DNA of 15,043 nt, taken from contig CAZSLA010000021.1 in assembly GCA_964607795.1 (NCBI GenBank), positions 1 through 15,043 on the forward strand, written 5' to 3'. The notes under the pieces were generated by a model that did not search any database, was not told the DNA's origin, and worked only from the letters and a program-made list of their open reading frames with translations. Shown here piece after piece: positions 6,293-12,386 of the stretch (position 1 is its first letter; every line of letters starts with the position of its first letter). A program made the position numbers and the translations under genes. The DNA comes from DYGT01 sp964607795 (GTDB lineage: Bacteria; Patescibacteriota; Microgenomatia; UBA8517).

Positions 6293-6583
6293 TTGCACTT
6301 TAATTATTTACAGAAAGTACAAGCCTCCCAAGCTCTAGAAATGGAAATCTCCCGACTTGCCATGGAGAATTCCGAGGGTTACGCGAAGCGCGCCTCCAGC
6401 ACCGACGCGGAGTTTCTTAAGGAAGTTCTACTTTCCATCAAGTCACTTGGCTTGGCACAGAGCTATACCATTGCCGGTGAGCGTCTGCGCCAACTCGGGC
6501 ACGAAGTCTACGCACCCGAACTGTATAAGCAGTGGGGTGGGATCTTCTTTACTTATAAAATCTTCAGACATTTTTTTTGTTGA
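6293..6583 (+). CDS. Doubtful ORF between the two tRNAs, possible gene remnant
   Basis: A 96-codon frame (TTG at 6293; the first ATG in frame gives MEISRLAMENSEGYAKRA). The middle (about residues 17-83) looks like genuine helical coding sequence: AEFLKEVLLSIKSLGLAQ and TIAGERLRQLGHEVYAPELY. Codon use there favours G- or C-ending codons (GAG, AAG, GTC, CGC, ACC), unlike the A/T-ending style of neighbouring genes. The last dozen residues (FFTYKIFRHFFC) run into AT-rich sequence and look non-coding. No ribosome site is visible, and the TTG start is only 14 bases after the tRNA. I recognise no family. It may be a decayed or horizontally acquired fragment, or a real small gene. Confidence 0.35.
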   Translation: MHFNYLQKVQASQALEMEISRLAMENSEGYAKRASSTDAEFLKEVLLSIKSLGLAQSYTIAGERLRQLGHEVYAPELYKQWGGIFFTYKIFRHFFC

Positions 6584-6658
6584 AAATTTATAGTAAAATA
6601 ACAACGGAAGGGCACGGCGAGCGTACAGAGATAGTACGACGTCCGGGTAAAGATCTGC

Positions 6659-6731
6659 GGGCCTGTAGCTCAGTTGGCAGAGCGTTCGCATGGCATGCGA
6701 GAGGTCACCGGTTCGAGACCGGTCAGGTCCA
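6659..6731 (+). tRNA. tRNA-Ala (anticodon GGC), CCA not encoded
   Basis: Acceptor GGGCCTG pairs with CAGGTCC (one G-T wobble). D-stem: GCTC/GAGC. Anticodon stem TTCGC/GCGAG encloses ATGGCAT, giving anticodon GGC (alanine, reads GCC and GCU). T-stem: ACCGG/CCGGT with loop TTCGAGA. Discriminator A at 6731 is followed by CAA rather than CCA, so the 3' CCA must be added by a nucleotidyltransferase, unlike the tRNA-Val just upstream. I did not see the G3-U70 identity pair placed as anything other than the third acceptor pair (G-T), which is the alanine identity element. Confidence 0.96.
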
Positions 6732-6776
6732 CAAAACTCCATAGAAATTATCCTGCAAGGCGCGTGTAATAAAATT

Positions 6777-7010
6777 ATGGCAATGACCGACAAGGACATT
6801 CAAAAGCTTAAAGGCGTATTTGCCACCAAAGAGGGTCTTGATGATTTCAAGGAAGAAACAATGCAGGGATTTCAAACCTGGAAAAGCGAATCTTGTGACA
6901 GGATTGACCCCATCCTAATGAAAGTACAGGACAACCTAGGGGAAAGAACTATCATGAACAAACAACTCGATGACCACAAAGATCTCTTACAAAAGCTCAA
7001 TGCTCTGTAA
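6777..7010 (+). CDS. Small coiled-coil protein, 77 residues
   Basis: From ATG 6777 (a second ATG is at 6783). The product starts MAMTDKDIQKLKGVFATKEGLDDF and ends LDDHKDLLQKLNAL. It is almost wholly helical with heptad-like spacing. The KDIQKLKGVFATKEGL..F opening and DDHK..L.KL ending resemble a group of short, uncharacterised coiled-coil proteins that are common in CPR genomes; this is a recollection, not a search. The frame also runs upstream through tRNA-Ala, but that part cannot be coding. It converges on the RNHCP gene, and the two reading frames overlap by 24 bases at their 3' ends. No clear Shine-Dalgarno. Function unknown. Confidence 0.6.
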   Translation: MAMTDKDIQKLKGVFATKEGLDDFKEETMQGFQTWKSESCDRIDPILMKVQDNLGERTIMNKQLDDHKDLLQKLNAL

Positions 7011-7298
7011 AGCTGAAATCTTTCTAATTTCATCCTGATTGTCATTTAAAGCCACTTTGTTTCGTTTTTCGTTGCCGCATTTCTGGCACTTATGAATCAG
7101 CACAAATTCGCCTTTTTTCTGATCCAGCCCCAAGGGCTTCATCAAGCCCTTGCAATTTTCCCGCCGGTCGCCGGGATTTATATCCACATGTTTACTCCAA
7201 AGGCAATTGGGGCAGTGGTTGGTAAAGCCATTCCCTTGGACTTGTGTCCCGCATTTTTCACAAACAAAATTCTCAACAGTTTTTTCAAATCTACTCAT
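6987..7298 (-). CDS. RNHCP-domain zinc-ribbon protein
   Basis: 103 residues on the minus strand. The domain runs almost from the start: FVCEKCGTQV, then NHCPNCLWSKHVD, NPGDRRENCKGLMKP, HKCQKCGNEKRNKVALNDNQ. This is the RNHCP family signature (named after the RNHCPxCLWSxHVD motif), with three CxxC pairs plus one further Cys able to form zinc sites. Members are small bacterial cytosolic proteins of unknown function, presumably nucleic-acid or protein binding through zinc ribbons. The start ATG (7298-7296) lies 7 bases after a perfect minus-strand TATAAT, giving a predicted leaderless message. Only 46 bases separate it from the divergent ABC transporter gene. Its 3' end overlaps the convergent coiled-coil gene by 24 bases. 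Confidence 0.88.
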   Translation of the reverse strand: MSRFEKTVENFVCEKCGTQVQGNGFTNHCPNCLWSKHVDINPGDRRENCKGLMKPLGLDQKKGEFVLIHKCQKCGNEKRNKVALNDNQDEIRKISALQSIELL

Positions 7299-7305
7299 TT
7301 GTCCA

Positions 7306-7334
7306 ATTATACTTCTTTAAGGCCCGTGGTATAG
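7306..7334 (-). promoter_or_regulatory. Promoter of the RNHCP gene, overlapping the divergent promoter
   Basis: Minus-strand perfect -10 TATAAT (7306-7311). The position 17 bases upstream (7329-7334) reads CTATAC, a weak -35. Seven bases separate the -10 from the ATG. This -10 occupies the same bases as the -35 of the plus-strand ABC promoter. Confidence 0.6.
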
Positions 7335-7335
7335 T
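7307..7335 (+). promoter_or_regulatory. Extended -10 promoter of the ABC exporter operon
   Basis: TGGTATAGT (7327-7335) is an extended -10. TTATAC (7307-7312) sits 17 bases upstream as a weak -35. The ATG at 7345 is 9 bases after the -10, predicting a leader of 2-3 bases and no Shine-Dalgarno. Confidence 0.6.
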
Positions 7336-7344
7336 ATTTAAGCC

Positions 7345-8238
7345 ATGAAAAAAATTATCGAAGTCAATAATTTCAGCAAATTTTTTGGCAGCAAAAAAGC
7401 GGTTGATAATTTGAATTTTGAGGTTTTTGAGGGTGAAGTGTTTGCTTTTCTAGGGTCCAACGCTTCGGGTAAAACCACAGCCATCCGCTGCCTTTTGAAT
7501 ATTTTCAAACCAACTTCGGGCACGCTTTTAACTTTCGGTGAAACTTATAGCCAAAAACTTGCTCCCAAAGTAGGCTACTTGCCCGAGGAGCGCGGGCTTT
7601 ATACCTCCTCCAAGGTGTTAGAAACGCTTGTCTTTTTCGGCCGGATCAAAGGCTTAGGCCAAGCTTCTGCCCTCGCACGAGCCCAAAAATACCTCAGGCA
7701 AGTGGACTTGTGGGCTGCAAGAAATTTAGAGATTAAAAAGCTTAGCTCCGGCCAGCAGCAAAAAATCCAGCTTGGTCTTGCCATCATTAACGAGCCCGAA
7801 CTTCTTATTCTAGACGAACCCACCAAAGGCCTGGACCCCCTGAATCGCTCAATACTTATGGAAAGATTGTTTGCACTTAACAAGCGCGGCTCGACCATAA
7901 TTTTTATTACCCACCAGATGGACGAGGTGGAAAAAATCGCCGACCGGCTGTTGATGATCAAGGAAGGGCGACGGATTCTTTATGGCAAAGTCGAAGATAT
8001 CAGACGGCAGTTTGGCTCCAATGTAATCCATATCCAGGCAGATAAGTTGCCCGTAAACACAAGGCTTTATGGAATCCGGCGCGAGCGGAATGAAACCCAC
8101 CTTGAGCCTAAAACCAATGTCTCTGCGGGTAAAATCTTGAAATATCTAGTCGAGAAAAACGTTCAGATCAATTCCTATTCCCTCCAGGAGCCGAGCCTTG
8201 AAGAAATATTTATCAGCGTATCCAAAAACAATGCTTGA
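7345..8238 (+). CDS. ABC transporter ATP-binding protein (NatA/ABC-2 type exporter)
   Basis: 297 residues. Walker A GSNASGKT is at residues 37-44. The ABC signature is LSSGQ (133-137), with a Q-rich variant LSSGQQQK. Walker B is LLILDE (153-158), followed by the D-loop (KGLD) and the switch His190 (ITHQMDEVE). The C-terminal 80 residues (from about 215) form the extra domain (DUF4162-like) common in NatA, CcmA and drug-export ATPases, with the conserved ending EPSLEEIFI. It energises export by the permease encoded immediately downstream, whose start codon overlaps its stop by 8 bases. The substrate is unknown: sodium, antibiotic, lipid or peptide export are all possible for this family. It is divergent from the RNHCP gene. 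Confidence 0.93.
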   Translation: MKKIIEVNNFSKFFGSKKAVDNLNFEVFEGEVFAFLGSNASGKTTAIRCLLNIFKPTSGTLLTFGETYSQKLAPKVGYLPEERGLYTSSKVLETLVFFGRIKGLGQASALARAQKYLRQVDLWAARNLEIKKLSSGQQQKIQLGLAIINEPELLILDEPTKGLDPLNRSILMERLFALNKRGSTIIFITHQMDEVEKIADRLLMIKEGRRILYGKVEDIRRQFGSNVIHIQADKLPVNTRLYGIRRERNETHLEPKTNVSAGKILKYLVEKNVQINSYSLQEPSLEEIFISVSKNNA

Positions 8239-9436
8239 GAATAAAATATTTTTAATTGCCCAGCGCGAATACTACAAAAATATCCGCAAGCCCGCTTTTT
8301 GGTTTGCCACGCTTGCTCTGCCCGCTTTGATCGTCATAGCAAGCCTGCTATCCGGCTATTCCAGCCAAATGGCAGAAAAAAAGGCGCGCGAAGAATTGGC
8401 TAAGGCAAAGACGATCTTGGTCATAGACTACTCAAATATTATCAATAAAGCGGACCTCGCCCCACCCTTTGTAAGCACAGACAACGAACAAGAAGGCATA
8501 GCAAGCGTCCGCATCGGGAAAGCAAACGCTCTCTTCATTTATCCGCAAGACCTTGAAAGCGGCGGAGCCATCGCCATTTATGCACAAGACCCGGGGATAA
8601 TTATCCGAGGGTCTTACCCCACCTCCGCCCGAAACCTGTTGAAAAAAGACTTAAGTAAAAAGCTGGGGAACGCGAACCAACTGCTGCAAGCCGACATACC
8701 AGTCAGGTCCACTTTTTATCTCAAAGGGGAAGTGGTGGACATGACAATTAGCGATTTTGTAATTCCTTTGGCTTCAGTGGTTTTATATTTTTTTCTGACT
8801 TTTCTTAGTAGCAGCTTTTTGCTTTTGAGCGTTTCTGAAGAAAAAGAAAACCGGATGATGGAAATTGTCCTTTCCATTCTCACCCCACGGGCTATCATCT
8901 GGGGAAAAATCATCGGCCTTGCGGCCCTGGGCCTGACCCAGCTTGTGGTTCTTGTAAGTTTGGTCGTGGCAAGCTACCAAAGCTTTTCCATGGCCCTACC
9001 TGCGGGGCTTAATATCGGGCAAATCACCATCGAGCCGCTCCAAATTCTTTTGAGTGCTTTTTACGCCATCTGTGGCTTTCTTCTTATGGCAACCATCATG
9101 GTGGGTACTGGAAGCGCTATGCCTACATACCGTGAAGCCCAGAGCTTTACGTCGATTTTTATCATGCTTTCAATCTTTCCCATTTACTTTGCTGCTCTTA
9201 TCATCTCAGACCCTATGGGCCCTTTGGCTTTGTTCACGAGCTATTTCCCTTTTACGGCTCCGCTTATTCTGCTTGCCAGAAATGCGCTCGGAGCTCTAGG
9301 AACGGGAGAAATTATCCTAAGCCTTGTAGTACTTCCTTTGTATGTTGCGGGCGGCTTTTATCTGGCGTTTAAGTTGTTTGAGCTGGGATCGCTTGAGTAT
9401 AATGAACGTATAAGAGGGTTGTGGAGAAAAAAATAA
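8231..9436 (+). CDS. ABC-2 type permease (NatB-like)
   Basis: 401 residues from ATG 8231, overlapping the ATPase stop by 8 bases. An upstream in-frame ATG at 8198 would overlap by 41 bases and is less likely, because the MLENKIFLIAQREYYKNIRKPAFWF start is typical for NatB-like permeases. One membrane helix is at about 22-42. An extracytoplasmic domain of about 130 residues follows (contains LVIDYSN, FIYPQDL, IYAQDPG). Then come five to six helices starting near residue 175. The cytosolic coupling motif SEEKENRMMEIVLSILTPRAIIWGKIIGL is well conserved. Together with the preceding ATPase it would form a 2+2 homodimeric exporter. The cell-envelope substrate is unknown. Translation is probably coupled through the overlap, as no Shine-Dalgarno is evident. 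Confidence 0.92.
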   Translation: MLENKIFLIAQREYYKNIRKPAFWFATLALPALIVIASLLSGYSSQMAEKKAREELAKAKTILVIDYSNIINKADLAPPFVSTDNEQEGIASVRIGKANALFIYPQDLESGGAIAIYAQDPGIIIRGSYPTSARNLLKKDLSKKLGNANQLLQADIPVRSTFYLKGEVVDMTISDFVIPLASVVLYFFLTFLSSSFLLLSVSEEKENRMMEIVLSILTPRAIIWGKIIGLAALGLTQLVVLVSLVVASYQSFSMALPAGLNIGQITIEPLQILLSAFYAICGFLLMATIMVGTGSAMPTYREAQSFTSIFIMLSIFPIYFAALIISDPMGPLALFTSYFPFTAPLILLARNALGALGTGEIILSLVVLPLYVAGGFYLAFKLFELGSLEYNERIRGLWRKK

Positions 9437-9447
9437 AACCCAAATTA

Positions 9448-9579
9448 ATGTGCGACTGTACCAATTTTAAAAAAGGCTTTACCCAGTGCCTTGGCTGGCC
9501 ATTCGGAACCACGATCGGCATTATGTTTGTTTCCACTTTGGGGCTTATTCTTTTACAAAAGCTCGGGGTCTATCGATAG
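9448..9579 (+). CDS. Small single-span membrane protein with N-terminal cysteines, 43 residues
   Basis: ATG 9448 to TAG 9577-9579, 11 bases after the permease stop. The product begins MCDCTNFKKGFTQCLGWP and continues into one hydrophobic helix (GTTIGIMFVSTLGLILL) ending QKLGVYR. Three Cys lie before the membrane segment (CxC plus one). A GTG at 9421 would extend it by 9 residues into the permease gene. The membrane helix, the proximity to the exporter genes and the intact frame suggest a real small protein, perhaps an accessory subunit of the exporter, but there is no recognised family and no strong ribosome site. The thrS leader promoter overlaps its end. Confidence 0.4.
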   Translation: MCDCTNFKKGFTQCLGWPFGTTIGIMFVSTLGLILLQKLGVYR

Positions 9580-9580
9580 T
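9552..9580 (+). promoter_or_regulatory. Candidate promoter of the thrS leader
   Basis: TTTACA (9552-9557, 5/6), 17-base spacer, GATAGT (9575-9580, 4/6). Transcription would start near 9587 and give a leader of about 223 bases before thrS, a usual length for a T-box leader and an exception to the short leaders elsewhere in this window. Confidence 0.45.
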
Positions 9581-9586
9581 AGGGAG

Positions 9587-9809
9587 TTTTATAGCAAGTC
9601 TTGTCGAAGAATCACAATAAGTACTTTCTTTCTGCAATGGCAGTTGACAGCAAACTCACCCAGGCTTCATAATATAAGTGTCGGATGCGCCAGAACTTGA
9701 ACTCACCACTCAAGAAGTATCCGCCCGATGCGGGAACATCGCAAAAAGCCAAGAGTAAAAAGCAGAGTGGAACCACGGAATCACCGTCTTTGCAAAAAAC
9801 ACGCAAACG
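9587..9809 (+). promoter_or_regulatory. T-box element upstream of thrS
   Basis: AGAGTGGAACCACGG (9764-9778) matches the T-box consensus AGNGTGGNACCRCG. The antiterminator-type fold is complete: GCAGAG (9762-9767) pairs with CTTTGC (9788-9793), the 7-base bulge is TGGAACC (9768-9774), and ACGG (9775-9778) pairs with CCGT (9784-9787) around AATCA. The bulge would pair with an uncharged tRNA ending UCCA, consistent with a U73 tRNA-Thr. Upstream, possible Stem I landmarks are AGTA (9620-9623), GGATG (9683-9687) and a Thr triplet ACC followed by A (9705-9708), but I could not fold a convincing Stem I. There is no U-run after the element, so classical transcription termination is not evident and no Shine-Dalgarno is visible before the ATG. 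Confidence 0.75.
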
Positions 9810-11570
9810 ATGGACAAAGACTATTTAAACAAGCTCAGACACTCCACAGCCCACCTTTTGGCAGCAGCCGTGACTAAGCTGTGGCCAAATGCCAAACCCA
9901 CCTTGGGTCCTCCAATTGAAAACGGTTTTTATTATGATTTCGATTTCGGGGATGTAAAAGTCTCTGAAGCAGATTTTCCTAAAATCGAGGCCAAAATGCA
10001 CGAACTGGTATCAAGCTGGCAAGGCTTTGAAGACCGGAAAGTAGATGCCAAAGCAGCAAACGATTTTTTTTTCCAAAACAAATATAAACAAGAGCTTATC
10101 TCCGAATTCATCCAAAAGGGCGAAGAAATAACCCTCTATCAATCGGGTGATTTTACAGACCTCTGCCGCGGCGGGCACATCAAAAGCCCCAAAGACGAAA
10201 TCCAATATTTCAAGCTTTTGAATGTTGCCGGAGCGTACTGGCGGGGAGATGAAAAAAATCCCATGCTTACGCGGATTTACGGCACCGCTTTCCAATCCCA
10301 GAATGAACTTGACCAGTATCTTACAATGCTTGAGGAGGCCAAAGAACGAGACCACAGAAAAATCGGGCAAGGGCTTGAGCTATTTACTTTTTCGGACCTG
10401 GTAGGCAAGGGCCTACCGCTGCTAACCGAAAAAGGAGAAACTATTTGGCGGGAAATAGAGCGCTTTGTGGTGGATGAGGAACTGAAGCGCGGATACAAAC
10501 ATGTAAGAACGCCCAGCCTTGCAAAAACCGAGCTTTACAAAAAATCGGGGCATTATCCGTACTACAAAGACACGATGTACCCCGCTATGAAAATTGACGA
10601 CGAGGAATTGATCCTTCGGCCCATGACCTGCCCGCACCACTTTGCGCTTTTTATGGACCGGCCGCGCAGCTACAGAGAGCTGCCGCTGCGCTTTGCGGAA
10701 ATGGCAGACTTATATCGCTATGAAAAATCTGGCGAGCTTACAGGGCTTCTTCGGGTGCGGCAATTTACGCTTGCCGACTCTCACAACTTTGTCCGAAAGC
10801 CGCAAGCATATACCGAAATAAACATGGTACTTGACCTGATAGAATATATTGCAAACACTTTCGGGCTTCAAAAAGAAACAAATTATCTCTACAGGCTTTC
10901 TTTGGGAAACCGCGATAATAAGGAAAAATATTATGATGCCCCTGAGGAGTGGGCCGAGGCCGAGGCCATGCTCAAAAAAGTGCTAGAGGATAGAAAAGCT
11001 CCGTTTTATGAAGCCAAGGACGAAGCTGCTTTTTATGGACCGAAAATTGATATTCAAATGAAAAACGCTTTGGGCAAGGAAGACACTGCCTTTACAGTTC
11101 AGTACGATTTTTGTCTGCCTGCAAGATTTAATTTGCGCTACATCAATGAAAAAGGGGCAGAGGAAGAGCCAATAGTCATTCATAGGTCGTCGGTAGGAGC
11201 CATGGAGCGCACTCTGGCATTTCTTATTGAGCATTATGCGGGCAGCTTTCCGGTGTGGCTTTCGCCAATCCAAGTAAAAATCTTACCCATCACTGAAAAC
11301 AATTTGGCTTATGCAAAAGATATTTATGAGCATATGAGTAAGCAAAATATTCGAGTAACTATTGACGACAGATCAGAAACCCTGCAAGCCAAAATCCGCG
11401 ATGCCCAAATCGAAAAAATTCCATACATGGTCATTGTTGGTGGCAAAGAGGAAGAAACACAAAAAATTACAGTCCGCAACCGCAATGGCAAAAACCGCCA
11501 AAATATTGATCTAAACGATTTTATTTCTGAAGTAAGAAGCAAAATTGACAATAAAGCTTTGGCTTTGTAA
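9810..11570 (+). CDS. thrS: Threonyl-tRNA synthetase without TGS domain
   Basis: 586 residues, class II synthetase charging tRNA-Thr. The editing domain begins at once: HSTAH gives His11 and His15 of the HxxxH motif, and CRGGH gives Cys119 and His123, so serine editing should be intact. The catalytic core has the zinc ligands Cys274 (MTCPHH), His325 (LADSHNF) and His458 (VIHRSS), motif 2 around YRYEKSGELTGLLRVRQF and motif 3 SVGAMERTLAFLIEHYAG. The C-terminal anticodon-binding domain starts at about residue 480 (WLSPIQVKILPITENN). Key residues are shifted by about 60 relative to the 642-residue E. coli enzyme, showing that the N-terminal TGS domain is missing. The ATG at 9810 is the natural start directly after the T-box. 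It is first in the thrS-infC-rpmI-rplT-pheST cluster. Confidence 0.97.
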   Translation: MDKDYLNKLRHSTAHLLAAAVTKLWPNAKPTLGPPIENGFYYDFDFGDVKVSEADFPKIEAKMHELVSSWQGFEDRKVDAKAANDFFFQNKYKQELISEFIQKGEEITLYQSGDFTDLCRGGHIKSPKDEIQYFKLLNVAGAYWRGDEKNPMLTRIYGTAFQSQNELDQYLTMLEEAKERDHRKIGQGLELFTFSDLVGKGLPLLTEKGETIWREIERFVVDEELKRGYKHVRTPSLAKTELYKKSGHYPYYKDTMYPAMKIDDEELILRPMTCPHHFALFMDRPRSYRELPLRFAEMADLYRYEKSGELTGLLRVRQFTLADSHNFVRKPQAYTEINMVLDLIEYIANTFGLQKETNYLYRLSLGNRDNKEKYYDAPEEWAEAEAMLKKVLEDRKAPFYEAKDEAAFYGPKIDIQMKNALGKEDTAFTVQYDFCLPARFNLRYINEKGAEEEPIVIHRSSVGAMERTLAFLIEHYAGSFPVWLSPIQVKILPITENNLAYAKDIYEHMSKQNIRVTIDDRSETLQAKIRDAQIEKIPYMVIVGGKEEETQKITVRNRNGKNRQNIDLNDFISEVRSKIDNKALAL

Positions 11571-11579
11571 CCAGCACGC

Positions 11580-11608
11580 TTGCGGCTAGGGCTCGGGCGT
11601 GTTAAAAT
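11580..11608 (+). promoter_or_regulatory. Candidate promoter of infC-rpmI-rplT
   Basis: TTGCGG (11580-11585, 3/6), 17-base spacer, TAAAAT (11603-11608, 5/6), starting 10 bases after the thrS stop. A hairpin-capable CACGC/GCGTG pair spans 11575-11601, partly over the promoter. Transcription from here would start about 5 bases before the infC TTG. Confidence 0.4.
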
Positions 11609-11620
11609 TTAGGACGACAA

Positions 11621-12169
11621 TTGAATAAACTGCAAACTTGGAAAATTAATAACCAAATTCGCGCGCCTGAAATGCGCCTTATTGGTTCAGACGGGAAACA
11701 AATAGGCGTCCTAAGCCGCGACGAAGCACTTGAAAAAAGAAAAGAAACTGGATTGGACTTAGTAGAAATTGTAAGCAATACAAAACCGCCCATTGTAAAG
11801 CTCATAGAGTATGATAAATTCCGCTACCAGGAGGAAAAAAAGCTCAGGGAGCAAAAGAAAAAAGAAGGTAAATCCGAGCTTAAAGAGATCCGCTTTAGTC
11901 CGTTTATAGCCGAAGGGGATTACCAAACCAGGATCAAAAAGGTACAGAAATTTCTGGACGACAGCAATAAAGTGCGTGTGGTAGTGGTATTCAAAGGCAG
12001 GCACTTAAATAGTAAGAAATTCGGTTACGAGCTAATTAGTCGTGTAATTGATCAGTTTCGTGATAGAATTGCAGTGGACATGGAGCCGAAATTTATCGGC
12101 CGACATCTGTCCGCCGTGATCTCGCCGGTTAAAGGTAACAAAAAGGAAGACAAAAATGCCGAAAATTAA
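11621..12169 (+). CDS. infC: Translation initiation factor IF-3
   Basis: 182 residues. The N-domain contains INNQIRAPEMRLIGSDGKQIGVL and EALEKRKETGLDLVEI, followed by PPIVKLIEYDKFRYQEEKK as the hydrophilic linker. The C-domain is LKEIRFSPFIAEGDYQTRIKKVQKFL through VVVVFKGRH to VDMEPKFIGRHLSAVISP, as in all IF-3. It binds the 30S subunit and controls start-codon selection. The start is a non-AUG codon, TTG at 11621, with AGGA 7-10 bases upstream; no in-frame ATG precedes the conserved N-domain. Rare start codons are a hallmark of infC and allow autoregulation through IF-3 discrimination, which is established for E. coli (AUU) and inferred here. The 3' end overlaps rpmI by 14 bases. Confidence 0.96.
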   Translation: MNKLQTWKINNQIRAPEMRLIGSDGKQIGVLSRDEALEKRKETGLDLVEIVSNTKPPIVKLIEYDKFRYQEEKKLREQKKKEGKSELKEIRFSPFIAEGDYQTRIKKVQKFLDDSNKVRVVVVFKGRHLNSKKFGYELISRVIDQFRDRIAVDMEPKFIGRHLSAVISPVKGNKKEDKNAEN

Positions 12170-12386
12170 AACAAGAAAATCTGCTGCCAAAAGATTTAAG
12201 GTAACTGGTACAGGCAAGCTTTTGCGTGGCAGGAGTTTCAGCCGCCACTTGCGTGTCAAGAAAAGCCGTAAACAAAAGCGCAGACTCAAAGGAGAAGTAG
12301 AAATCACCGGCACCTACGCCAAAAAATTAAAAAAAAGAATGGGAGTGAGAAAAAATAAAAAAGGAATAACCCATGCCAAGAACTAA
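12156..12386 (+). CDS. rpmI: 50S ribosomal protein bL35
   Basis: 76 residues, very basic. It starts MPKIKTRKSAAKRFKVTGTGK, the canonical bL35 N-terminus, with SRHLRVKKSRKQKRRL in the middle. At 76 it is about ten residues longer than the usual 64-66, with a basic C-terminal tail (MGVRKNKKGITHAKN). A Shine-Dalgarno AGGA (12144-12147) lies 8 bases before the ATG. The gene overlaps infC by 14 bases upstream and rplT by 14 bases downstream, so translation is likely coupled across all three. Confidence 0.96.
   Translation: MPKIKTRKSAAKRFKVTGTGKLLRGRSFSRHLRVKKSRKQKRRLKGEVEITGTYAKKLKKRMGVRKNKKGITHAKN

Noticed and set aside
6571..6578. Run of eight T after the doubtful ORF as an intrinsic terminator
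   Set aside because: No stable GC hairpin precedes it.
6203..6731. tRNA-associated att sites of an integrated element
   Set aside because: The only similarity between the two tRNA ends is general tRNA homology; no integrase or direct repeat was found.
6690..6776. Upstream extension of the coiled-coil ORF
   Set aside because: It is inside and just behind the tRNA-Ala gene; the frame is open by chance.
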